A stretch of DNA of 64,000 bases from JAFDCJ01 sp964527835 (GTDB lineage Bacteria; Desulfobacterota; Desulfobacteria; Desulfobacterales; JAFDCJ01): assembly GCA_964527835.1 (NCBI GenBank), contig CAZGNV010000011.1:25046-89045 (forward strand). The letters run 5' to 3'. Made by a program: the position numbers and the translations under genes. The notes under the pieces are model-generated. The model was given only the letters and a program-made list of their open reading frames with translations, was not told the origin of the DNA and searched no databases. Shown piece by piece: positions 33,893 to 41,197 of the stretch. How positions within the stretch are numbered: the first letter of the stretch is position 1; the number at the start of each line of letters is the position of its first letter.

Positions 33893-34597
33893 ATGGATCG
33901 GAAAAAAACGCCCCCGTCCCGGACCCCGGGCGAGTCGGAAGTCAAAAAACTGGAACTGGTGCTGAAATGCGATGTCGCCGGAACCGAAGAAGCGGTCCGC
34001 TCCAGCCTGGAGGCCATCCGGGTGGCGGGGGCCGCCATCGCCGTCATCCAGTCCGGCGTGGGGCATGTCTCCCGGTCGGACATCCTGATGGCCCTTACCG
34101 GCAGCCGGCTGGTGATCGGCTTTAACGTGGACATCACCGGCCGGCTGGAGCCGGAAATCAGGCAAAACGCGGTGGAGGTCCGCCTGTATGATACCATTTA
34201 CCAGCTAACCGGAGATGTCACCCGGATTGCCGAGAGCCTGCTCAGCAGGCCACCCGAAGAAAAAATTACCGGCAAGGCCAAAGTGATCGCCACGTTCAAA
34301 AGCCGGCGCCAGGGAATCATCATCGGCTGCGAGGTCCTGGAGGGGATGATTGCGATGGGCAGCAAATTTCGGGTGATCACCGCCATGGGACCTGCTTATG
34401 CCGGCCGGGTATCCTCCCTTCAGGTGGAACGCAAGGATGTAAAAAGTGCCAGACCGGGCCAGCAGGTGGGCCTGGAATTGAAGGGCTGGAACCGGGCAAA
34501 AATTGGAGACCTGGTGGAATGCTATGAAACCGTTGGCAGACCCGCCGGCAAGGGTCCCTGGAAGCCGCATCCCGGTGTTTTTCGCATCAAATCATGA
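33893..34597 (+). CDS. free-standing IF-2 C-terminal half (domains III and IV, no GTPase)
   Basis: 234 residues from the ATG at 33893 (GGAG 6 bases upstream). After about 17 basic residues it aligns, from memory, with domain III of initiation factor IF-2 (LVLKCDVAGTEEAVRSSLEA, then VIQSGVGHVSRSDILMA, IIGFNV-like VIGFNVD and VRLYDTIYQLTGDV). It continues into the domain IV beta barrel (GRVSSLQVERKDVKSARPGQQVG). There is no G domain, P-loop or NKxD. It looks like a deliberate paralog, not a broken infB, because it has its own start and an intact frame. It may bind fMet-tRNA or the ribosome. Function unknown. Confidence 0.8.
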   Translation: MDRKKTPPSRTPGESEVKKLELVLKCDVAGTEEAVRSSLEAIRVAGAAIAVIQSGVGHVSRSDILMALTGSRLVIGFNVDITGRLEPEIRQNAVEVRLYDTIYQLTGDVTRIAESLLSRPPEEKITGKAKVIATFKSRRQGIIIGCEVLEGMIAMGSKFRVITAMGPAYAGRVSSLQVERKDVKSARPGQQVGLELKGWNRAKIGDLVECYETVGRPAGKGPWKPHPGVFRIKS

Positions 34598-34599
34598 TA

Positions 34600-34640
34600 A
34601 AGCCGTAAAAAGTAACATTTTACGAGGCCGTCAACTCATG
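34600..34640. repeat. end fragment of hairpin repeat family A
   Basis: GCCGTAAAAAGTAACATTTTACGAGGCCGTCAAC is a short palindromic version of the family A ends. It lies between the IF-2-like gene and cutA. Confidence 0.55.
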
Positions 34641-34653
34641 AAAGCGAGGGAAA

Positions 34654-34974
34654 ATGACCGTCAGCTTTGTTTACATGACCGCCGACAGCCGGGAGGAGGC
34701 CCGCAAAATCGGCAGGGAACTGGTGACGTCGGGCCTGGCGGCCTGCGTGAACATCCTGGACAACATGAACTCCTTGTACCTGTGGGAGGATCAGCTGCAG
34801 GATGACACGGAGGTCGTCATGATCGCCAAAACCACCGAAGCGCAGGTCTCCCTGCTGGTGGAAAAAGTCAAATCCCTGCACAGCTATGACTGTCCCTGCA
34901 TCGTGAGCCTGCCCGTCACCGGCGGCTACGAGCCGTTTTTGGACTGGATTGCCGGACAAGTCAAAAAGGCGTGA
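34654..34974 (+). CDS. cutA: CutA1 divalent-cation tolerance protein
   Basis: 106 residues. Family motifs: an N-terminal VYMTADSREEARKIG, then GLAACVNIL and LYLWEDQLQDDTEVVMIAKT. The C-terminal YDCPCIVSLPVTGGY holds the conserved core of the trimer. CutA1 is a small cytoplasmic trimer linked to copper tolerance in E. coli, though its exact role is unsettled. The gene ends 14 bases inside the convergent DUF4185-like gene. Confidence 0.93.
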   Translation: MTVSFVYMTADSREEARKIGRELVTSGLAACVNILDNMNSLYLWEDQLQDDTEVVMIAKTTEAQVSLLVEKVKSLHSYDCPCIVSLPVTGGYEPFLDWIAGQVKKA

Positions 34975-36085
34975 ATCTGATCCTCAGAAACCTTGGACGG
35001 TACAGCCGCGCATTGGCAGCCATGATGTAAAAATCAATGGAGTTGGCCACGTAAGTGATCAGCAGTTCATCGGAGGCCATGGAAAGACCGGGATGCCCCT
35101 TGGCGGCATAACAGATGATGCCTTTGTTCCCGGCAGCCTCCGGACACTGGTAGAAGGTGACCGGTTTTGACCAGGGTCCCCAGGGAGCGGGGGCAAACCG
35201 GGCGATGATGTTTTTCGAAAACCCGTCCTGTGAATACACCGCGACGTATTTTCCCAAATCCGCCACAAAAGACACCGAGTACTCGTTGGCCATGTTTTCA
35301 CACAGATGCCCGGCGCCGGTAAAATCCGATATCCACTTGCCGGCGGCATAAAAGCGCCATTGATCAAAATCGGTCAGACCGTTTTGCGGGGTCCGCGCCA
35401 GAATCATGCTTTTTCGGGAACGGCCGTTGATCTTCTCCTCGGCGATGCCGTATACATAGAAAAACCCATCTTTTTTCAGCACCCAGGAGCCAAAAAAGGT
35501 GTTTCCGGCGGCAGAAAACGCCACCCACGGCAACCGGTGCTGAACAATGCGCCATTGACCGGGCGGGTCTCGATAGTTGGCCACGTGACCCACCCAGACA
35601 GCGGTGGTTTTAAAGCCGAAAGCCGCCGGGCTCAATGTACGTTGCATCTGCATCAAAAACAGATACAGCCCGTCGGGGGCCAATGCCCCGTGGTAAATCC
35701 ACAACCACCCCTGCCCATCCATCGGCTGAATAAACGCCCGCGGCTTGCCGTCCGGTGCGCGGCCGCAATAAAAGCGGACCACGGCGTCGGGGGGTGAAAG
35801 CCCGCTTTGGATGGCAACCGAGTTGTTGACAATGGTGGCATCTTCATGGCGCCCGTCGCGGATGTCCCCCCACCAGGTATCGCCGAACAGCCACAGGGTT
35901 TCGCTGTCCGAAAGCCTGACCGTGTATGCTCCGTCGGCGCCGGTCCAGCCGCGGTGGGTTTCAAACAGGGCATCATAGGACGGCAGAGGCTCCACCCGCA
36001 GTGCCGGCTGTCCCCCGCAGGCGGCCGGCAGCAGCAAAAACAGCAGCAAAAAAGTTTTCGCAGCCCAATCCTTTAACCGCATCAT
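34961..36085 (-). CDS. lipoprotein, DUF4185-like beta-propeller
   Basis: 374 residues, with an in-frame second ATG at 36082. The signal peptide ends in the lipobox PAACG (Cys23). The mature protein is rich in W, Y and F, with repeated short segments such as LWLFGDTWWGDIRDGRH and FYVYGIAEEKINGRS, suggesting a five-bladed beta-propeller like those of glycoside hydrolase families. DUF4185 is a tentative family. It would be anchored to a membrane and bind or cut a carbohydrate. The substrate is unknown. Confidence 0.75.
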   Translation of the reverse strand: MMRLKDWAAKTFLLLFLLLPAACGGQPALRVEPLPSYDALFETHRGWTGADGAYTVRLSDSETLWLFGDTWWGDIRDGRHEDATIVNNSVAIQSGLSPPDAVVRFYCGRAPDGKPRAFIQPMDGQGWLWIYHGALAPDGLYLFLMQMQRTLSPAAFGFKTTAVWVGHVANYRDPPGQWRIVQHRLPWVAFSAAGNTFFGSWVLKKDGFFYVYGIAEEKINGRSRKSMILARTPQNGLTDFDQWRFYAAGKWISDFTGAGHLCENMANEYSVSFVADLGKYVAVYSQDGFSKNIIARFAPAPWGPWSKPVTFYQCPEAAGNKGIICYAAKGHPGLSMASDELLITYVANSIDFYIMAANARLYRPRFLRIRFTPF

Positions 36086-36167
36086 CTTCTCTTTCTTCCG
36101 CCCGTGCCCCGCGCCCTGCCCCCGGTGCTCCGGTCTTCTTGCTCAGCGTTGCGCTCCGCTACAGCTA

Positions 36168-37622
36168 TTACGCTTTGCGCTCTGCGCCCTGCGCTCTGTG
36201 CGCTGCGTCTTCATCCAGTGCGATGCTGCCTGCATACATCCTCACCCCGGGCGGTGTTCTGTCCAGATAAAACCCGATCGCTTTGGTAAACAGGGGATCT
36301 TCGTAGACACTGTGCAAAAAATCATCGCGAAACTTCGGATGGGCGATGCTGGCGATGGCCATGGCCTTTTCTCCGGAGGTCAGCCCCCGCAAATCGGCGA
36401 TGCCGTATTCGGTGACCAGCACAATACCGTCATAGGCGCTGGCCGTCAGGCTGATTCCCGGTGGATGCATTTTGACGATTTTAGACTCCCCCTTGTCGGT
36501 GACGCTTTTCATGGCAATGATCGGCGGGCCGTATGTGCGATCGTTTAACGCCCGGATAAAATCCGGCTGCCCCCCCACCCCGCTGTAATAGCGACGGGGA
36601 TCGATAAAGTCCGCCCAGACATTGCCCAGCAAATCCACCCCGATGGCCGTGTTGACGGAAACAAACGGGCTGTTGCGGCGCACGGTTTCCGCCGCGTTGG
36701 TGTAAGCCGACGGCCGCATCTGGACTCCCGTGCGCATGTGGACGAAAGCATACAATTCCTCGGAACCCATGATCAGGCTGGTGGTGCTGTACCCCAGATT
36801 GGCCTTCTTTTTGCGATTCGTCACAATGCCTTCTTTTTCCAGCAACATCAAACCATCGCCGTAAAGCTCGGTCTGGACGCCGAGGTCCCGGTAGCCCGCA
36901 TCCCGGATGGTTCCCACCACCGCATCCGGAATCTTTCCGATCCCCACCTGCAGGGTGATGCCGTCGGCAATAAAATGGGCGGCAATCAGCTCTCCAATTC
37001 GCCTTTCGGCCCCTGACAGATTGTCAAAGTTCGGCCCGCCAAAGTGGTAGACCGGCTTGACGCCTTCTTTGATCATGTAGTCGATGGACTGGGCGTCCAC
37101 CACGCTTTGCCCCTGGGTAAAGGGCATGCTGCCGTCCAGCTCCGCCACCACGACCGCGGCATGATCGATGGCGGTATGCAGGGCCTCCACCGAAAGCCCC
37201 AGGCTGTATTCGCCGGTATGCTCGTTTTGCCGTACCTTCAAAAAAACGACATCCGGTTCGTATCGGCGGCCCTTGCCGATCAAGCTGGTCAGGTTGGCCA
37301 GGGTGCAGGGCAGGTAATAGGCCCGGCCTTCATTGGCCGCCCGGCGCACATCCCCGCCTGAAAAAATCGAATAGGTCATCACCCGGTCCTGCAACCCCTC
37401 CTCAACGTACGGCACCGGTCCCTGCAGCAGCAGATGAACCATCTTGATAAACGGCAGCCGTGGACTGCGCGCCTTGATGGCAGCCGTCAAGGCCTCCAGG
37501 GAGGCGGTCGGCGTGGCGGCGTTGGAACCCACGTAGCAGGTAATCTCCTGCCGGTGCTTGAATTTTTCTGCAATCACGGCAGCAATCTGATCTGCGGTGA
37601 TTTTTTTCGGCGCAACCGTCAT
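36168..37622 (-). CDS. acetyl-CoA hydrolase/transferase family CoA-transferase
   Basis: 484 residues with GGAGG 7 bases before the ATG. The family I CoA-transferase pattern is present: KVRQNEHTGEYSLG, GGPNFDNLSGAERR, and DLGVQTELYGDG, whose Glu (about 250) is the likely catalytic residue that forms the CoA thioester. FVSVNTAIGVDLLGNV and GGQPDFIRA are also typical. It could be a 4-hydroxybutyrate, acetate or succinate CoA-transferase. The last 20 residues (AAHRAQGAERKA) are encoded by low-complexity DNA, so the natural C-terminus may be slightly altered. Confidence 0.88.
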   Translation of the reverse strand: MTVAPKKITADQIAAVIAEKFKHRQEITCYVGSNAATPTASLEALTAAIKARSPRLPFIKMVHLLLQGPVPYVEEGLQDRVMTYSIFSGGDVRRAANEGRAYYLPCTLANLTSLIGKGRRYEPDVVFLKVRQNEHTGEYSLGLSVEALHTAIDHAAVVVAELDGSMPFTQGQSVVDAQSIDYMIKEGVKPVYHFGGPNFDNLSGAERRIGELIAAHFIADGITLQVGIGKIPDAVVGTIRDAGYRDLGVQTELYGDGLMLLEKEGIVTNRKKKANLGYSTTSLIMGSEELYAFVHMRTGVQMRPSAYTNAAETVRRNSPFVSVNTAIGVDLLGNVWADFIDPRRYYSGVGGQPDFIRALNDRTYGPPIIAMKSVTDKGESKIVKMHPPGISLTASAYDGIVLVTEYGIADLRGLTSGEKAMAIASIAHPKFRDDFLHSVYEDPLFTKAIGFYLDRTPPGVRMYAGSIALDEDAAHRAQGAERKA

Positions 37623-37677
37623 CGCTGACCTCCTTTATCCACAAAATACAAGAGCGAAAAGATGAAGCTCGGATTGA

Positions 37678-37890
37678 AGGTGTGAATTGGACGGGGCATG
37701 ATATTTTCTTCCAACCGGTATGAATTTATGCCTTTGCTGCGTGCCCCTTGTTTGGGATGAAGCGCTATTATCTGCTAACTTCAATCAGTCCCGTGCCATT
37801 CATCCCAAACCAGGGACACTGCGAAATATGGAACTGTTGAGTATCATACCGGTTTCCAGAAAACACCATCCCCCGGCCAATTCACGCCGG
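37678..37890. repeat. full copy of hairpin repeat family B
   Basis: About 213 bases, most of which match the copy at 30221-30434 by eye. The outer arms (GTGAATTGG / CCAATTCAC), the GGTATGA / TCATACC pair and the CCCTTGTTTGGGAT / ATCCCAAACCAGGG pair are retained. It fills most of the 379-base gap between the CoA-transferase start and the hydrolase stop. The rest (37891-38001) shows nothing recognisable. Confidence 0.88.
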
Positions 37891-38001
37891 TTTTTATGGA
37901 TGCCGTCGCAGTTGAAATTTATTTTCTAACAAGCAGTCGAGATTGCTACAATTGAATACCTGCCGACAAAGCCCGATGCTTCGTGACGGTGGAATCTATC
38001 C

Positions 38002-38853
38002 TCAACCGATGTGAGCTTCCAGCCAGGCGGACAGATCCTGCAGCACCCGTTGGCGCTCGGTTTCGGTTTCGTTGTAGATCTCGTGATACAGCCCATCGTA
38101 GACATGCAGGGTCTTGTCTTCGATATCCAGGTTTTCAAAAAAGCGCTGCGACGCTGTCGCATTGACCAGGTGGTCGTCTCCTGCCAGCTGAAGCAGCAGC
38201 GGCGCCTTGATGTCTGCTGCCCGTTGATTCACTGTTTGCATGGCCGACATGAACTCGGTGAAAAAGCGCGCGCTGACCCGGTCATGCACCAGAGGATCGT
38301 TTTCGTAAGCCCGGACGGTCTCCGGATCATGACTGATCTTGCTGGCATCCAGCTCATTGCCCATGCTCAGTCCAGGATAAACAACAGACATGATCAAACC
38401 GGCAGCCTTTTTGACCGCCGGCACCTCGATCACCATCCCCAGGGCGGGGGAGGAAATCACAAGCCCGTCGACCAGGCCGGAGAGCTGCTGGGCAAAATAA
38501 AGGGTAATCAGCCCCCCCAGACTGTGCCCGAAGACAAAGCACGGCATAGTCGCCGGCATTTCCCGGCGCGCGCGCTCGACCATCAGCTGCAGATCCGTTA
38601 CATACTGCGTAAAATTGAGCACATGCCCACGCTTGCCCCCGCTGCGGCCGTGGCCCCGGTGGTCCGGCACCCAGGCGCTGACGCCTGTGGCCAAAAGCCG
38701 TTCGACCACGTTGCCGTAACGGCCGGAATGCTCTCCCAGGCCATGGGCGATCACCATGCGGGCCCGTTCGGGCTGGGCCGCAAAGCGACGGTAAAAAATT
38801 TCAACATTATCTGATCCCGTAAATGTTCCGGTTTGCTCCTTGACAGTGTCCAT
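38002..38853 (-). CDS. alpha/beta hydrolase, monoacylglycerol lipase / lysophospholipase type
   Basis: 283 residues. Serine hydrolase triad: GHSLGG (Ser near 111), Asp in AGDDHLV and His in LYHEIYNE. The HGLGEHSGRY oxyanion loop and DHRGHGRSGG are hallmarks of the lysophospholipase/monoglyceride lipase group. No signal peptide, so a cytoplasmic lipase or esterase that frees fatty acids. It lies upstream of the CoA-transferase on the same strand, with a B repeat between them. Confidence 0.9.
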   Translation of the reverse strand: MDTVKEQTGTFTGSDNVEIFYRRFAAQPERARMVIAHGLGEHSGRYGNVVERLLATGVSAWVPDHRGHGRSGGKRGHVLNFTQYVTDLQLMVERARREMPATMPCFVFGHSLGGLITLYFAQQLSGLVDGLVISSPALGMVIEVPAVKKAAGLIMSVVYPGLSMGNELDASKISHDPETVRAYENDPLVHDRVSARFFTEFMSAMQTVNQRAADIKAPLLLQLAGDDHLVNATASQRFFENLDIEDKTLHVYDGLYHEIYNETETERQRVLQDLSAWLEAHIG

Positions 38854-38889
38854 GTGTCTCTCCTGATGGATTTGAAATCAACCAAATAT

Positions 38890-39080
38890 TATGATGAACC
38901 CGTAAAAAGTAAATTTTCTCGCTCCGCAAGCCTTTTCGGGAGCTGTTCAGGGTTTCGCTAAATTTCAAGAACTCGTCGCAAGCTCCTCAAACAACTTGAA
39001 ATTTTGACGCTCAACCCTTCACAGCTCTTTTTCCGAAAAGGGTTGATGTCACTCGAAAATAACTTTTTACGGGACCGTCA
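38890..39080. repeat. full copy of hairpin repeat family A, reverse orientation
   Basis: Begins CGTAAAAAGTAAATTTTCTCG and ends CTTTTTACG. Segments GGGAGCTGTTCAGGG, ACTCGTCGCAAGCTCC and CCGAAAAGGGTTGATG match the copies at 26591 and 40921 read on the other strand. It fills most of the 316-base gap between the hydrolase and the radical SAM gene. Another end fragment (GAACTCGTAAAAAGC) follows at 39089. Confidence 0.85.
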
Positions 39081-39169
39081 AATATGATGAACTCGTAAAA
39101 AGCTTATTTATACCGCGAGCGGCAACCTATGAACAACGAACTTGGGTTGACTTCGTTGGAAGTCAAATA

Positions 39170-40900
39170 TTACAGTGCATCGAGCTTGGCACCCAAAACG
39201 GCGGCCCGCCTTTCATCCCCCAGGGCCTTGCAGCAGCTGAGGGCAAACTGCAGGGCTTCTTTGACATGGGGAAATTTTTCAAAACAGGCCAGGGCCTGTT
39301 CAAAGCGCTGCAGGTTCATCAGGCTGACGCCCAGGCAGATGTTCAGCTGGACGTCCGCGGGAAAATGGGCCAGTCCCTGCACGAGAATATCCACGGCCTG
39401 CCGGTGGTCGCCCTTTTTCTGGTTCAAAATGCCCAGCCCCAGGCAGGCCCTGGCATCCGGGTGATAGTCCAGGGCCCGGAGGTACAGCTTTTCCGCCAGC
39501 TGCTGCTTGTTTTCGATGGCCTCTACCCGGCTGTAATCCCCGTGGTCAAAGGTCATGGCCAGCCGCGAATAGAAATCCGAGTGCTGCCGGTACAACGAGG
39601 GGTCGTCGACCAGCCGCAGGGAGTCTGCAAATTCGGGCAGGTCACGATAAAAGCCTGTGCGCAGGGTCTGCCCGAATTCCAGGATCATCTCCCGGGTTAA
39701 ACTCGGATCGCTCTCAAAATACATGATGTCTTCGAGCCGATTGAGCCAGATATCGTCAGTGAGCTTCAGGCGGCGTTTGAAATCATCATACAGCGCGGTG
39801 CCCGGGAAAATATCCAGGATGTAAAAAATGACACTTAACGGCTTGATGCGCCGGATCAGTTCAAGGGTTGCGGCAATGGTCCCGCGGTTTTCCCCCGGGC
39901 ATCCGTAAATGAAATAGGCCCGGGCCAGAATGCCGTATTTGCGGGTCAGTTCAAAGGCCGTTTCGACCTGGCGGGTGGTGATATTTTTGTTCAAGAAACG
40001 GCGGATTTTTTCAGAACCGCTTTCCACCCCGTAGCTGATCTGGATGCAGCCGGCTTTGCGCATCCAGTAAAGCAGTTCATCGTCGACGCGGTCGACCCTT
40101 GAAATCGCCGTCCAGCTGACGTGCATTTTCCGATCGACAATCTGGCGGCAAATGTCGATCACCCGCTTGCGATTCATGGTGAAGGTGTCGTCGCAGACGT
40201 AAAAAAAACGCTGGCCCCGGCCAGCCAGGAGCTCAAGCTGGCTGACGAAATAGTCCGCCGTGTGGGAGCGCACCCGGCGTCCCCAGAAACGCGGTGAACC
40301 GCAGAAGCTGCAGTTGGCAGCACAGCCCCGGGTCAAAGCGATATGCTGGTAGTCAAAATATTGCGCCGGATTGGCCAGTTTGTCGAGATCGGCGAACGCT
40401 GCCGGGGCTGCCGTCTTGACCGGCTGGCCGTCTTTGCGCAAGGCAATGCCGGCAATCGATTCCAGCCCGGCGGGTGGACCATCGGCTTCAAGATGGCGCA
40501 CCAGGCTTAAAAATGGATATTCGCCCTCGCCGAGCACGACGAAGTCAACTTCGGCAAAGTGGTTTAAAAAGTGCTCCCACAGGAAGGTGGCCCCGATGCC
40601 GCCCAGCACGATGGTGACCCGGGGGTCCAGCTGCTTGGCAACCCGCGCGATCTCGATGGCTCCCCAGCGGTTGGCATGCACAATGGAAAAACCGATCACG
40701 TCCGGCTTGGCGGCGCGCAGCAGCTCACCGATCTGGGCGGGGGTTTCATTGATGCGGTGCCAGTTCAAAATCTCCACATCGTAGTCGTTCTGCTTTAACA
40801 CCGCCGCCACGTAATACAGCCCCAGGGGCACGGCGCGCACGTCCTCGACGGTCTGCACCCGGCTTTCCAGAAAATAGGGATATATCAATACTATTTTCAT
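39170..40900 (-). CDS. B12-binding radical SAM protein with C-terminal TPR repeats
   Basis: 576 residues from the ATG at 40900, which begins the B12-binding fold (MKIVLIYPYFLESRV). The cobalamin domain covers about 1-150 (ending VVLGEGEYPF). The radical SAM cluster site CAANCSFC is near 194-201, with the S-adenosylmethionine GYESGSE-like VESGSEKIR further on. About 450-576 are TPR-like helices (YLRALDYHPDARACLGLGIL). Such proteins methylate or rearrange unactivated carbons. The TPR tail suggests a protein partner. The natural substrate is unknown. Confidence 0.88.
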   Translation of the reverse strand: MKIVLIYPYFLESRVQTVEDVRAVPLGLYYVAAVLKQNDYDVEILNWHRINETPAQIGELLRAAKPDVIGFSIVHANRWGAIEIARVAKQLDPRVTIVLGGIGATFLWEHFLNHFAEVDFVVLGEGEYPFLSLVRHLEADGPPAGLESIAGIALRKDGQPVKTAAPAAFADLDKLANPAQYFDYQHIALTRGCAANCSFCGSPRFWGRRVRSHTADYFVSQLELLAGRGQRFFYVCDDTFTMNRKRVIDICRQIVDRKMHVSWTAISRVDRVDDELLYWMRKAGCIQISYGVESGSEKIRRFLNKNITTRQVETAFELTRKYGILARAYFIYGCPGENRGTIAATLELIRRIKPLSVIFYILDIFPGTALYDDFKRRLKLTDDIWLNRLEDIMYFESDPSLTREMILEFGQTLRTGFYRDLPEFADSLRLVDDPSLYRQHSDFYSRLAMTFDHGDYSRVEAIENKQQLAEKLYLRALDYHPDARACLGLGILNQKKGDHRQAVDILVQGLAHFPADVQLNICLGVSLMNLQRFEQALACFEKFPHVKEALQFALSCCKALGDERRAAVLGAKLDAL

Positions 40901-40920
40901 GTAGGATTCAGCTACCGGCG

Positions 40921-41106
40921 GCTCCGTAAAAAATCTAATTTTGAGCGACATCAACCCTTTTCGGCAAAAGAGCTGTGAGGGGTTGCGCGTTAAAACCCCA
41001 AGTTGTTTGAGGAGCTGGCGACGAGTTCTTGGGATTTGGTGAAACCCCGAAACAGCTCCCGAAAAGACTTGCGGAGCGAAAAATTAGACTTTTTACAATT
41101 GCGTCA
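40921..41106. repeat. full copy of hairpin repeat family A
   Basis: Runs from CCGTAAAAAATC to TTTTTACAATTGCG. It contains the ACATCAACCCTTTTCGG, AGCTGTGAGGGGTTGCGCG and GAGGAGCTGGCGACGAG segments shared with the copies at 26591 and 38890. It lies between the divergent radical SAM and HAD/AIR-synthase genes, so any transcript starting at either end would read through it. Confidence 0.85.
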
Positions 41107-41197
41107 GCTATTGACCGGTCAGAATTTGACATTTGAGCAACTTTCTGTCAAGGATTCTGGGGTTTATTAATTTGAAAGGAACCTTGACCCGATCAGT

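Noticed and set aside
33893..34597. Truncated infB pseudogene.
   Set aside because: Own start with ribosome site, no in-frame stops, no leftover G-domain sequence upstream. A functional stand-alone protein fits better, though genome-wide data could change this.
26591..41106. Insertion sequence or transposon with a gene.
   Set aside because: The A and B elements are only about 200 bases, contain no open frame of note and no transposase is in the window.
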